From MH13 sp040219355 (GTDB lineage: Bacteria > Pseudomonadota > Alphaproteobacteria > Rhizobiales > MH13), in contig JAVJSN010000013.1 in the NCBI GenBank assembly GCA_040219355.1, positions 45,267-109,266 on the forward strand: a stretch of 64,000 bases of DNA, read 5' to 3'. Positions 16,511 to 25,567 of this stretch are shown in pieces (the first letter of the stretch is position 1; each line of letters starts with the position of its first letter). Under the pieces are notes generated by a model. The model worked only from the letters and a program-made list of their open reading frames with translations, did not search any database and was not told where the DNA came from. The translations under genes and the position numbers were made by a program.

Positions 16511-17460
16511 TTGGCGGCCCCGAAGCGCCGTGCAAAACGCTTCTCGCGCTCAACGGGATCAGTCGTTACCCGCAGCCACGAGGCGATGAGGTTGATCGCC
16601 AGAACCGTGAAGGCGATGGCAAGGCCAGGGAAGGTGACGAGCCACCAGGCGCGGAACATGTAGTCTTTGCCTTGGGCGACATCGAGACCCCAGGATGTAG
16701 CTGGTGGTTGGACCCCAAGGCCTAAGAACGACAGAGCCGCTTCGGCCAACACGATGCGGGCAAACTCTAATGTGCCCAATGTCAGCAACGGCGCGGCAAG
16801 ATTGGGCAACAGGTGACGAATAAGGATGCGTCCGGTGCGGCAGCCAAGCAGTTCGGCTGCTTCCACAAATGCTGTTTGGCGCAAACCTAGCACCACGCTG
16901 CGCGTGAGCCGGGCATAGACCATCCATCCATTTAGCGCGAGCACGACGATGACGGTGGTCATGCTTGGACCAATAACGGCCAAAATGAGCAGTGCCAAAA
17001 GCAATCCAGGGAAGGCGACCTGGGTATCGATGAAGCCTGTGATCCACTGATCTGTTCGCCCGCCTGCGTAGCCGGAAATCAAGCCCATTAAGACGCCGAA
17101 GGAGCCAGCAACCAGCACGGTGGCAAAGCCAACAAAAAGTGAGATGCGCGACCCGTGCAACAGACGAGACAGCACATCGCGGCCCAGATGATCGGTGCCT
17201 AGCAGGTGGTTCCAGGTTCCGCCGTCCATCCAAATCGGTGGTTGAAGGCGGGCAATGATGTTCTGCGCAGCGGGATCGTGCGGCGCGATCAAGGGGGCAA
17301 AAACAGCGATGAAGAGCAGGATGCCAAGGCAAATGGCACCGATCAGACCAGGCGTGTCCGCCCGCAGATCAGCCCAATAGCCACCGGCGGGGTGTGTGTC
17401 GCTGATCGGCACGATCGGAGCGTCAGTGACGGCGGCGCTATCGGACTCCACAATGCTCAT
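16507..17460 (-). CDS. Dipeptide-type ABC transporter permease (DppC family)
   Basis: 317 residues. N-terminal OppC/DppC-type segment (GAICLGILLFIAVFAPLIAPHDP), extracytoplasmic GTDHLGRDVLSRLLHGSRISL, and the ATPase-contacting EAA loop (AELLGCRTGRILIRHLLPNL) near residue 190. The C-terminal GLGVQPPATSWGL is typical. It overlaps both neighbours by 4 bases, indicating a tightly coupled operon. Confidence 0.93.
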   Translation of the reverse strand: MSIVESDSAAVTDAPIVPISDTHPAGGYWADLRADTPGLIGAICLGILLFIAVFAPLIAPHDPAAQNIIARLQPPIWMDGGTWNHLLGTDHLGRDVLSRLLHGSRISLFVGFATVLVAGSFGVLMGLISGYAGGRTDQWITGFIDTQVAFPGLLLALLILAVIGPSMTTVIVVLALNGWMVYARLTRSVVLGLRQTAFVEAAELLGCRTGRILIRHLLPNLAAPLLTLGTLEFARIVLAEAALSFLGLGVQPPATSWGLDVAQGKDYMFRAWWLVTFPGLAIAFTVLAINLIASWLRVTTDPVEREKRFARRFGAAK

Positions 17461-18383
17461 TTGGCGCTCATTTCAATGCGTGGATCGATCGCTTTGTAGA
17501 CGATATCAAGCATTAAATTGAGGACGACAACCATGATTGCCGTGACAAAAACAATGGCCTGCAACAAGATCAGGTCCTGTCGTTCAATCGCTTGAATGGC
17601 GGTAAGGCCAAGGCCGGGCCACGCAAAGACGGTCTCCACGACCACCGTGTAGCCTGACACAATGCGGATGAGTTCCCACCCAGCGATGGTGAGGATCGGT
17701 ACCGCTGAGTTGCGCAACGCATGCACGCCGACGACGCGCCAAGGCAACATGCCCTTGGCGCGCAGCACCTTCACATATTGCGCATTGAGTTCATCGATCA
17801 TTGTCGATCGCACCACCATCACCAACCGCGTCATTGCTGGCAAGGCCAGGGTGAGGGCGGGCAGAACAAGGTGATCCAACCCTCCCGCGCCCGAGGTAGG
17901 TAGCCAGCCAAGAGTGAGCGAAAAGAGGACGATGAAAAGCAACCCCAGCCAGAACTGTGGGATTGAGAGTCCCAGCAGGCTGATAACCACCACGATCCTA
18001 TCCACGATACCTTCTGGCCGTAGAGCCGCAACAACACCGAGCGGAACCGCGAGTGCCACCGCAAGTCCAATCGCCGCGAAGGTGAGCACCAACGTGGCAG
18101 GTGCGCGCTCGATGATGATCTCAAGAACGGGGCGCCGCTGCCAGAGCGATTCCCCGAAATCAAGCACGGCAACATCGCGCACATACGTCAGGAACTGCTC
18201 AAAAATCGGTCGGTCTAGGCCAAGCTGTGCCTCGAAGGCGGCGCGCTGCTCTGCCGTTGCTTCCAACGGCAGCATCACACGCACCGGATCTCCGATCAAT
18301 CGCGTCAAGATGAACACGACGACGACAACTGACAGGACAACGATCACGCCTTGCCACAGGCGGTTAAGGACGAACCGACTCAT
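17457..18383 (-). CDS. Dipeptide-type ABC transporter permease (DppB family)
   Basis: 308 residues, six membrane helices. DppB landmarks are the N-terminal RLWQGVIVVLSVVVVVFILTRL, the EAA loop with YVKVLRAKGMLPWRVVGVHA, and the C-terminal VETVFAWPGLGLTAIQAI with DIVYKAIDPRIE. It forms the channel with the DppC-like partner. Positioned 24 bases after the binding-protein gene, so expression is shared. Confidence 0.93.
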   Translation of the reverse strand: MSRFVLNRLWQGVIVVLSVVVVVFILTRLIGDPVRVMLPLEATAEQRAAFEAQLGLDRPIFEQFLTYVRDVAVLDFGESLWQRRPVLEIIIERAPATLVLTFAAIGLAVALAVPLGVVAALRPEGIVDRIVVVISLLGLSIPQFWLGLLFIVLFSLTLGWLPTSGAGGLDHLVLPALTLALPAMTRLVMVVRSTMIDELNAQYVKVLRAKGMLPWRVVGVHALRNSAVPILTIAGWELIRIVSGYTVVVETVFAWPGLGLTAIQAIERQDLILLQAIVFVTAIMVVVLNLMLDIVYKAIDPRIEMSAK

Positions 18384-18407
18384 TAGCGCTGTTCCTGATG
18401 GATGCGC

Positions 18408-19886
18408 CTACTCCACGCTCATCGTGCTGACGAACATCTTGCCGTCAACACGTGGTTCCCAGCTCAAGCGCTCGCTCATGCCCCAGATGTTGTTGATGTT
18501 GAGGAGGAACGTAAGAAGTGCCTCCTCATGGGCATACTCGACGACGTCTTCATAGATCGCCTGACGCCGATCAAGATCGATTTCGGTACGTGCTGCTGTG
18601 ATCCAATCTTCCATCTGAGGAATGCTGTTGGAAGCACCGAAGCCTGACGGCGCGAGATACGCTGAGAAAGACCGGTCAGCATCAAGCAGCTCGTTGCCAG
18701 ACACAATAAATATGGCATCTGACCGCTGCCCATCTTCAGACCGGAAAAGGCGCTGTAGATATTCATCGAACTCATAAATTTGGACATCAACGTCAAGACC
18801 GATTGCTGACCAATATCCGCCGATCACTTCAGTGAGTTCTCGATCTTTCAGCCAACGACCTGACGTGCTGACCAGCGTGATCTGGCCATCGGCAGCGCCC
18901 GCTTCGGCAAGCAATTCGCGTGCGCGGTCAGGGTCATAGGGGTAGGCAGAGATGTCTTCGTTGTACCCAAAATAGGTTGGTCCAAGCAGCTGTCCAGCCT
19001 CAACCTGTGCTTGTCCTTCGAACAGAGCAGATGCCAAGGCTTCTTTATCGATCGCATAGTTCAGCGCTTGGCGCACGCGCGTGTCAGCGGTGATGCCACC
19101 ATCGTGGTTGAGCAGCACCATTGGGTGTTCAAGGCTGCGCATGGAGGCGGCCTGCGGCACTTGTCCCATGAACTCTGGCAGCAAGTTGGTGACCAGATCG
19201 ACTTCACCGGCCAGCAGTGTGGAAAGGCGGGTGCCTGGCTCTTCGATGAATCGATAGGTGACGCCTGTGACATCGAGCGCACCGCCACGATAATCTGGGT
19301 CGGCTTCCAGAACGATTTGGTTGCCGCGATCCCAGCTAACAAACCGGTAGGGTCCGCTGCCGATGGGTGCCTGCGCAAAACCCTCGCTTTGGCTGGCTTC
19401 AGGCGGCACGATCATGAAATAGTACATGCGCGCTGGAAGGATCGGATCTGGACCCGACGTTGTGATGTGCACAGTGAGGTCATCAATAGCCTGTGCGCCA
19501 GACAGTGTGGAGAAATAGGATAGCTGTTCGGAATTAAGCTCCGGATCGATCATTCGTTCCACCGAAAAGGCGACGGCCTCAGCGTTGAGTGGCTCGCCAT
19601 TGTGAAACATGATGCCTGGCTCGATCGTGAACTCCCATGTGTTGGCGTCGATCTGCGTTGGCCATGCCGATGCGATGCCCAAACCCAGATTGCCTTCGGT
19701 GTCGCGCACCATCAGCGTGTCGAAAATGTTATCGTTGACCGCTTTCTCGCCGCCATCATCGGCAGCATGCGGATCAAGTGTCGTCGGCTCACTGCCGATG
19801 ACGATGGTGATGTCGTTGGCCCAAGCGGCCATCGGCGTGATGGCCACGATGGCGGCGACGCACCAGCTTACGAATTGGCTGCGCAT
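18408..19886 (-). CDS. Dipeptide-type ABC transporter substrate-binding protein (family 5)
   Basis: 492 residues. Signal peptide about 1-23 (ending AWA), then a family 5 solute-binding fold (GSEPTTLDPHAADDGGEKAV; FTIEPGIMFHNGEPLNAEAVAFS; LNYAIDKEALASALFEGQ). Such proteins bind peptides, opines, nickel or other small ligands. The ligand here is undetermined. The upstream D-amino-acid-dehydrogenase-like gene suggests an amino-acid derivative. The 97-base gap from that gene could hold a separate promoter. Confidence 0.92.
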   Translation of the reverse strand: MRSQFVSWCVAAIVAITPMAAWANDITIVIGSEPTTLDPHAADDGGEKAVNDNIFDTLMVRDTEGNLGLGIASAWPTQIDANTWEFTIEPGIMFHNGEPLNAEAVAFSVERMIDPELNSEQLSYFSTLSGAQAIDDLTVHITTSGPDPILPARMYYFMIVPPEASQSEGFAQAPIGSGPYRFVSWDRGNQIVLEADPDYRGGALDVTGVTYRFIEEPGTRLSTLLAGEVDLVTNLLPEFMGQVPQAASMRSLEHPMVLLNHDGGITADTRVRQALNYAIDKEALASALFEGQAQVEAGQLLGPTYFGYNEDISAYPYDPDRARELLAEAGAADGQITLVSTSGRWLKDRELTEVIGGYWSAIGLDVDVQIYEFDEYLQRLFRSEDGQRSDAIFIVSGNELLDADRSFSAYLAPSGFGASNSIPQMEDWITAARTEIDLDRRQAIYEDVVEYAHEEALLTFLLNINNIWGMSERLSWEPRVDGKMFVSTMSVE

Positions 19887-19983
19887 TTATACTACCCCTA
19901 GTTGTCTTCAGATTTGTCTGCAAATGAGTTGGCCCGCAACCAGAAGATGACGCCAGCATTGCCTTAACGTCAACCGGCAACCG

Positions 19984-21231
19984 TTAATTAGGTTGGTAAG
20001 GATGTGGATCAATGGCTGGTTTACGCCCCAAAATGAGGTCCGACGTCAGCTGTCCAGCGCCTGCGGCCTGTGTCCAGCCATTGGAGCCGTGGCCTAGGTT
20101 GAGCCACAATCCATCTACGCCCGGTGCGGCGCCTATACGCGCGCGGCCATCAGGGGTCATCGGGCGAAAACCACACCACGGCGTTGGCTCTGCAGCTGTG
20201 CTCAGCGAGGGAAACAACGCTTCGGTTTCGGCTCGGATCGCATTGATTTGCTCGGCGCGCAGCTTTGTGTCGAATCCTGCCAGTTCGGCGACGCCTCCCA
20301 CGCGCACTCTGTTGCCCAGGCGCGTGAACATCAGCTTGGAATCCTCATCCATAACCGACGATCGTGGTCCGTTACGTCCATCGTCTAATGTGTACGTCAG
20401 CGAATAGCCCTTCACAGGATAGATTGGCTGGCCAAGACCGAGTGGTGCGAGAAGCTTGTTGGCGAAAGGACCAGCGGTCAACACAAGTCGCTCGCCGGTG
20501 ATTATTCCTGCCGATGTTTGAAGCGCTGCAAATCGGTTCGACGTCATCTCGATGGACAAAACATTCGTGCCAAACGAAAAACGAACACCGCGTTCTTCAA
20601 GCCAACTCGCCATTTCCTTGCAAAAGGCCGCGCAATCACCAGTTTGATCGTCTGGCAAGTGCAATGCGCCCGCGAACGTTGCCGATGAACCTGCCAAGGC
20701 CGGTTCGATTTGTGCGATCTCGTGCGACGGGACGAGCCGGTGGGTGATGCCTAGGTTCGCAAGCACCAAGGCTGCGCGCTGACCTGCCTGCCAAGTTTCT
20801 TCTGATCTGAAGGTCTGCAAAACGCCGCCCTTGCCATGATCGAAGGTCAGACCAGTGTCTTTCATCAGCTTGGCCAACTGGTCTTGGCTGTAGTGGGCAA
20901 TGGCCTGCATGGCACGTTTGTTGGCCGCACTGCGGCTTGCAGCACATTGACGGGCGAACCGCAGCAGCCATGTCCACTGCGCGGGGTCCAGGCGCGGCCT
21001 GATTTTTAACGGAGCTGAAGGTGCGGCCATCCATTTGATCGCCTTGCCAACCATGCCCGGTGCAGCCCATGGCCCGGCAAACCCTGGGCAGAGGCCCCCG
21101 GCATTGCCAAAACTTGTCGCTAGCCCCGGGCCGTCCAAACGATCAATGATTTGGACGTCTTGTCCGTCTTTGTGCAAGGCGTAGGCGGTGGCAAGGCCGA
21201 TGACACCGGCGCCAAGAACAAGAGTGGTCAT
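19984..21231 (-). CDS. FAD-dependent D-amino-acid dehydrogenase-like oxidoreductase (DadA family)
   Basis: 415 residues. The N-terminal dinucleotide motif GAGVIGLATAYAL starts at residue 7. Later DAO-family landmarks are GLCPGFAGPWAAPGM, PVKGYSLT, RVRVGGVAELAGFD, PWCGFRPMTPDGR and the C-terminal WLNLGHGSNGWTQAAGAG. It likely oxidises a D-amino acid or imino acid at the membrane and passes electrons to the respiratory chain. It stands 24 bases after a DHDPS-family lyase gene. This pairing occurs in hydroxyproline catabolism (D-hydroxyproline dehydrogenase plus pyrroline-hydroxy-carboxylate deaminase), but the epimerase of that route is absent here. Confidence 0.88.
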   Translation of the reverse strand: MTTLVLGAGVIGLATAYALHKDGQDVQIIDRLDGPGLATSFGNAGGLCPGFAGPWAAPGMVGKAIKWMAAPSAPLKIRPRLDPAQWTWLLRFARQCAASRSAANKRAMQAIAHYSQDQLAKLMKDTGLTFDHGKGGVLQTFRSEETWQAGQRAALVLANLGITHRLVPSHEIAQIEPALAGSSATFAGALHLPDDQTGDCAAFCKEMASWLEERGVRFSFGTNVLSIEMTSNRFAALQTSAGIITGERLVLTAGPFANKLLAPLGLGQPIYPVKGYSLTYTLDDGRNGPRSSVMDEDSKLMFTRLGNRVRVGGVAELAGFDTKLRAEQINAIRAETEALFPSLSTAAEPTPWCGFRPMTPDGRARIGAAPGVDGLWLNLGHGSNGWTQAAGAGQLTSDLILGRKPAIDPHPYQPN

Positions 21232-21255
21232 CGCTTGGTTGCGTCTTTGATCTGC

Positions 21256-22212
21256 CTATTCAGCCGCTGCCATTGCTGCCGGGCCGGTTCGAAAACCATA
21301 ACGCTGATCAAGGCCTAATTCTCGTACCATATCAAGCGCAGCATTGAGTGCCGGTGCGGGCAGGGGCTGCAACGGCTCGCGCAATGGGCCTGAGGGTAGA
21401 CCAATGGCACGCATCAGTGTTTTGACTGCAACTGGATTGACCGCCGAATAGGCAAAATGCAGCACTGGTAAATTGTCCAGCCAAGCCTTGCGGCAGGCAA
21501 AGGCATCTTCGCCGGTTGCCCAAGGTTTTGAGATCACGGCCATTTCGCGTGGAATCAGGTTGCCGGTCATGTTGGCGGTGCCGTGCCCGCCCAGTGCCAT
21601 CGTTGGAACGACCAGTCCGAGATTGGGCGAGCAGCAGCACATAATCGACATGTCCGGCTGTGCCGCGCACATTTGTGCAACCTGGCCAACGCGGGTGGTG
21701 GATTCTTTGAGCACGACCATGTTTGGATGATCAGCCAGGCGCGAAAGATCTGACCAGTGCAGATCTGTTTTCACTCGAGGTGGGTTGTTGTAAAAGCCCA
21801 TCGCCAAGTCAGCGCTGTCGAGCACGGCGAGCGCATAGTCAGTGATCGCTGCGTTGTCGGCGCAAATGTACGATGGGGCGGCGATAATTGCGCCATCAGC
21901 ACCTTCATTGGCGGCATAGCGCACATACTCAATGGTGGTCGCGGTGTTGTTGCCGGTGCAGCCGTACCACATGGTGACGCCAGGTTTGCGCATAGTGAGT
22001 GTGCGGGCAATGATTTGCCGCCGTTCCTCGGCCGACAGCATCGAGACTTCGCCCGTTGATCCCATAATCAGCAGAGCCGATGTGCCGTTTTCAGCATGCC
22101 AGTCGATCAGTGTGCGAAAGCCTTCATAATCGACAGACCCGTCGTCGTTCATCGGCGTGACGAGCGCAACAAATGAGCCGCTTGGTTTCTTGTGGGTTTT
22201 GGCATCGGTCAT
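21256..22212 (-). CDS. DHDPS/NAL-family lyase or deaminase
   Basis: 318 residues from the ATG at 22212, chosen because AAGGAGA precedes it. TIM-barrel enzyme with the family catalytic set: Schiff-base Lys169 (MVVLKEST), Tyr141 (GFYNNPP) and Ser52-Thr53 (GSTGE). Members act as pyruvate aldolases, sugar acid dehydratases, or the deaminase of the hydroxyproline pathway. It lies between an SDR and a DadA-like dehydrogenase in one minus-strand run. The exact reaction cannot be fixed from sequence alone. Confidence 0.87.
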   Translation of the reverse strand: MTDAKTHKKPSGSFVALVTPMNDDGSVDYEGFRTLIDWHAENGTSALLIMGSTGEVSMLSAEERRQIIARTLTMRKPGVTMWYGCTGNNTATTIEYVRYAANEGADGAIIAAPSYICADNAAITDYALAVLDSADLAMGFYNNPPRVKTDLHWSDLSRLADHPNMVVLKESTTRVGQVAQMCAAQPDMSIMCCCSPNLGLVVPTMALGGHGTANMTGNLIPREMAVISKPWATGEDAFACRKAWLDNLPVLHFAYSAVNPVAVKTLMRAIGLPSGPLREPLQPLPAPALNAALDMVRELGLDQRYGFRTGPAAMAAAE

Positions 22213-22264
22213 GCTGTGTCTCCTTGAGTGGTCTGCTGGCACTGGGACGGACGTTTACGGAAAG

Positions 22265-23044
22265 TCATAGCGTACCAGGGTAATCACCGCCATCCATGAG
22301 GATGGATTGGCCAGTCATCAGGCCCGCGTGAGACGAGGCAAGGAACGCGAACAGGGCGCCGATTTCATCTGGTCGACCAAAGCGTTTGGCCGGACTTTTG
22401 GCGGCGCGCACGTCCCAGATATCGTCAAATCTTTGACCCGTCGTCTCAACCAGCTTTTCAACATGCTGGCGCTGACCATCACTGTCGATAATGCCCGGCA
22501 GGATGTTGTTGATCGTCACATTGTTAGCAACGCCCAGCCGGGCGATGCCTGCGCAGAACCCGACCAACCCCGTTCGCGCCCCGTTGGACAGTGAGAGTTC
22601 AGCGTGCGGAATTTTGACCCCGCGCGAGGTGATATTCACAATCCGGCCAAAGCCGCGCTCCACCATTCCATCAAAGGTTGCGCGGATCATTTCGATGGGC
22701 GCCAGCATCATAAGGTCAAGCGCTTCGATCCAGGCCTCGCGATCATGATCTCGAAAGTCTCCCGGTTTCATGCCGCCGGCATTGTTGAGCAGGATGTCGG
22801 GTTGCGGGCAGGCGGCCAGCGCAGCTGCGCGACCGTCAGGCGTTGTGACATCAGCGGCAACGGTCGTGACATCGGCGCCGGTTTGATCGCGAATCTCCTC
22901 GGCAGTTTGGTTCAATGCCTCTTGCCCGCGAGCGGCGATGGTGAGTGCAACGCCTTCACGCGCCAAGGCAAAAGCACAAGCCCGGCCCATGCCTTTGCTG
23001 GCGCCTGTGAGCAGAGCTTTGCGCCCGGCAACTCCCATATCCAT
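22265..23044 (-). CDS. Short-chain dehydrogenase/reductase family protein with altered active site
   Basis: 259 residues. Cofactor motif TGASKGMG (13-20) and LLNNAGG (85-91) are standard, and the active-site Ser140 (NITS) is present. At the Tyr-x3-Lys position the sequence is Ser153-N-G-A-Arg157 (LSNGARTGL), so both catalytic residues are replaced. The C-terminal GQSILMDGGDYPG is normal for the family. First gene of the run SDR-lyase-dehydrogenase-transporter. It may be a reductase with different acid/base chemistry or a non-catalytic member. The substrate is unknown. Confidence 0.87.
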   Translation of the reverse strand: MDMGVAGRKALLTGASKGMGRACAFALAREGVALTIAARGQEALNQTAEEIRDQTGADVTTVAADVTTPDGRAAALAACPQPDILLNNAGGMKPGDFRDHDREAWIEALDLMMLAPIEMIRATFDGMVERGFGRIVNITSRGVKIPHAELSLSNGARTGLVGFCAGIARLGVANNVTINNILPGIIDSDGQRQHVEKLVETTGQRFDDIWDVRAAKSPAKRFGRPDEIGALFAFLASSHAGLMTGQSILMDGGDYPGTL

Positions 23045-23192
23045 TGCTGTCTCCTTGTCGTCTTGGGCGGCAGTGTCATTGCCGTAAGTGTGCTGTCAAT
23101 TGATTGCCCACCGCTTTGCCTTGGTTGAACCATTGCAGCCGTAAGGGCAATTGGGCATGGTCGCCGCAACCAATAAAAATGGAGATGGTGAC

Positions 23193-23897
23193 ATGGCTTC
23201 GCAGAAAATCGCATTGATCACAGCAGGTGGCAGCGGCATGGGCGCTGCTGCTGCGCGCCATTTGGCTGAGAAAGGCTATGGTGTTGGTATTCTGTCGATT
23301 TCCGGCAAAGGTGAAGCGCTGGCCAAGGAACTGGGCGGCGTTGGTGTCACTGGGTCGAACCTTGAGACCGCTGACCTGCAAATGCTGGTTGATGCCGCGA
23401 TGGCGCGCTGGGGCCGTATCGATGTGCTCGTGAATTCAGCCGGTCACGCGCCAAAGGGGGAACTGCTCGACATCAGTGATGACGATTGGCACACGGCCAT
23501 GGATTATCTGCTGATGAATGTTATCCGTCCAACGCGGCTGGTCGCCCCCATAATGGTCAAGCAGGGTGGTGGCACAATCATCAATATCTCCAGTTTTGCC
23601 ACGTTCGAGCCAGACTTACTTTTCCCCACATCAGGCGTGTTTCGCACCGGTGTCGCTAGTTTCGCGAAGCTTTTTTCTGATCGGTATGCCGCCGACAATG
23701 TGCGCATGAACAATGTGTTGCCGGGCTTCATCGATAGTCTTCCTGAAAAAGACGAGCGCCGCGAACGCGTGCCCATGGGCCGGTATGGCAAGGTTGGCGA
23801 AGTTGCTGGGCTTATTGCCTATTTGGCGTCCGATGAGGCCTCTTACGTGACCGGGCAGAATATTCGCATCGATGGCGGCATGACACGATCAGTCTAA
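23193..23897 (+). CDS. Short-chain dehydrogenase/reductase family protein, second altered active site
   Basis: 234 residues from the ATG at 23193 (MASQKI), chosen because GGAGA precedes it. Cofactor motif TAGGSGMG, NSAGH and Ser134 (NISS) are present. The usual Tyr-x3-Lys is Ser147-G-V-F-Arg151 (PTSGVFRTGV), the same Ser/Arg replacement as in the divergently transcribed SDR. The C-terminal TGQNIRIDGGMTRS is typical of FabG-like proteins. It shares a 148-base control region with the other SDR, so the pair is probably co-regulated. Confidence 0.87.
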   Translation: MASQKIALITAGGSGMGAAAARHLAEKGYGVGILSISGKGEALAKELGGVGVTGSNLETADLQMLVDAAMARWGRIDVLVNSAGHAPKGELLDISDDDWHTAMDYLLMNVIRPTRLVAPIMVKQGGGTIINISSFATFEPDLLFPTSGVFRTGVASFAKLFSDRYAADNVRMNNVLPGFIDSLPEKDERRERVPMGRYGKVGEVAGLIAYLASDEASYVTGQNIRIDGGMTRSV

Positions 23898-23916
23898 CCC
23901 AGTCACCCGGCACCGG

Positions 23917-24768
23917 TTATGAGATTAGGCGGTACTGCTTGGCCTTGTTGCGCAAGAAGGGCAGACCTTTTGACATCACCTCATGATGATTGTCGGCCAC
24001 AGGCCGCCAGACGGATAGCCCGTAGGCGATCTCCGGCGGCATGTTGATGAAGCTTTCCATCGCCAAACCGCCGTTGAACCCAATGGCTGCAAGCGTGGCA
24101 TAAATTTCATCCCAATCGCAGGTGCCTTCGCCCGGCGTGCCGCGATCGCTCTCGCTCAGATGGATGTAGCGCAGGTGTTCACGTGCATCGATGATGCCAT
24201 TGCCGGCGCCCTTTTCCTCGATATTCATATGGTAGGTGTCGAGGTGAAGAAAAATGTTGTCTGAGCCGACCTTCTCGATCATATCGCAGGCTTGACGCGA
24301 GGTGTTGATCAGATGGTTCTCGTACCGGTTTACCGGCTCAATACCGAACAGTAGGCCGATTTGTTTGGCATAAGCCGCCACCGGGCCAAGGGTTCGGGCT
24401 ACCGCGTCATATTCTTCGGCTGTTGGTGGAAGGCCGCTGCGCTGCCCTATGCCGCCGTAGGTCACACCAGAGAGTGCTTCACCGCCTAAAGCCTTGGTCT
24501 TGTCGGCTGCGAGCTTGAGATAGTCGATTGCGCCGTCGACATCGTTGGTTGGCCAGATCTCCTCTGGTAGGCCGAGCGAGCAGATGGCACGCAGCCTGTG
24601 TTTTTCCAGCAAGGAGCGGGTGTGCTCAGTGTCCACATCGTGCGGACGCAGCATCGGGATTTCGATGAAATCCACATCATATTCAAGCGCACCGGCTACG
24701 GCGCGCTCGGCACCCTCGCGGTCCCAATTCATGGTCCACATGCTGGTATGAACGCCAAAGCCTTCCAT
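23917..24768 (-). CDS. Sugar epimerase/isomerase of the xylose-isomerase-like TIM-barrel family (tagatose/allulose 3-epimerase-like)
   Basis: 283 residues from the ATG at 24768, which follows AAGGAAG. Longer starts would run into the upstream ABC ATPase. Metal and catalytic residues of D-tagatose/D-allulose 3-epimerases are recognisable in GIEPVNRYENHLINT, LHLDTYHMNIEE, HLSESDRGTPGEG and GLAMESF. Such enzymes invert C3 of ketoses. It is the last gene of the allose/ribose-type importer unit and probably acts on the imported sugar or its keto form. Confidence 0.88.
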   Translation of the reverse strand: MEGFGVHTSMWTMNWDREGAERAVAGALEYDVDFIEIPMLRPHDVDTEHTRSLLEKHRLRAICSLGLPEEIWPTNDVDGAIDYLKLAADKTKALGGEALSGVTYGGIGQRSGLPPTAEEYDAVARTLGPVAAYAKQIGLLFGIEPVNRYENHLINTSRQACDMIEKVGSDNIFLHLDTYHMNIEEKGAGNGIIDAREHLRYIHLSESDRGTPGEGTCDWDEIYATLAAIGFNGGLAMESFINMPPEIAYGLSVWRPVADNHHEVMSKGLPFLRNKAKQYRLIS

Positions 24769-24790
24769 CGGTCTTCCTTTCGCTTTGTCC

Positions 24791-25567
24791 TCAACCGGCA
24801 GATTCATGTGCAGCGGCCGCTGCCATATCGTTGCCGCCGACGATGGCACTGACAACCTCAGTCATCGTGGTCTGTTTTGTTTCAAGATTTGCTGTGGCCA
24901 CGCCTTGGCGCAACACCACGATTCTGTCGGTCACGCTCAACACGTCATTGAGCCTATGTGAGATAAGGATGACAGATATACCCTCAGCTTTGAGGCTGCG
25001 GATCAGTTCCAGGACGCTTTGCACCTCGCGGACGGCCAGCGCCGCTGTCGGCTCATCCATGATGACCAGTTTTGGGTCGAAGGTGAGCGCGCGTGCGATG
25101 GCAACTGTCTGCTGCTGTCCGCCTGAGAACGACCCCACTGGCCGATTGATCGAGGGCAGGTGGGCACCCAGCCGGTTGATCATCTCCTGGGCTTTATTGT
25201 TCATCGTGCGCTTGTCGACCATGCCCGGCAGAACACCTAAGAACTTCTTCACAGGCTCGCGACCCAAGAAGATGTTGCTGGCGACATCCTGCTGCTTGGC
25301 CAGCGCAAGATCCTGATAGATCATCTCGATGCCAAGGGCGCGACGTTGGCCGGGGTCCAGGCCCATGATGGACTGTCCATTCATGGTAATCTCGCCATCA
25401 TCGGCCGTGTACATGCCGGTGATGGTTTTCATGAGCGTGGATTTGCCAGCACCATTGTCGCCGACAAGGCCTATGACTTCGCCAGCTGCGACATCCAAAT
25501 TGACACCGTGCAGAACGTCGACAGCGCCAAAGCTCTTGCGGATGTTGGCGAGTTTAAGGAGGCTCAT
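24791..25567 (-). CDS. Sugar ABC transporter ATP-binding protein (single domain, ribose/allose class)
   Basis: 258 residues. Walker A GDNGAGKSTLMK, signature FSGGQQQTVAIARAL, Walker B LVIMDEPTAALA and the switch region ILISHRLND are present. A single nucleotide-binding domain, half the length of E. coli RbsA/AlsA. The start overlaps the permease stop by 4 bases. Confidence 0.92.
   Translation of the reverse strand: MSLLKLANIRKSFGAVDVLHGVNLDVAAGEVIGLVGDNGAGKSTLMKTITGMYTADDGEITMNGQSIMGLDPGQRRALGIEMIYQDLALAKQQDVASNIFLGREPVKKFLGVLPGMVDKRTMNNKAQEMINRLGAHLPSINRPVGSFSGGQQQTVAIARALTFDPKLVIMDEPTAALAVREVQSVLELIRSLKAEGISVILISHRLNDVLSVTDRIVVLRQGVATANLETKQTTMTEVVSAIVGGNDMAAAAAHESAG

Noticed and set aside
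15899..16663. A 254-codon plus-strand frame across the ABC ATPase and permease genes
   Set aside because: It runs antisense through two overlapping well-identified genes and has no recognisable features.
19887..19983. TTGTCTTCAGATTTGTCTG repeat-like sequence before the peptide-binding-protein gene
   Set aside because: The half-sites are short and imperfect, and no regulator is nearby; not distinguishable from chance.
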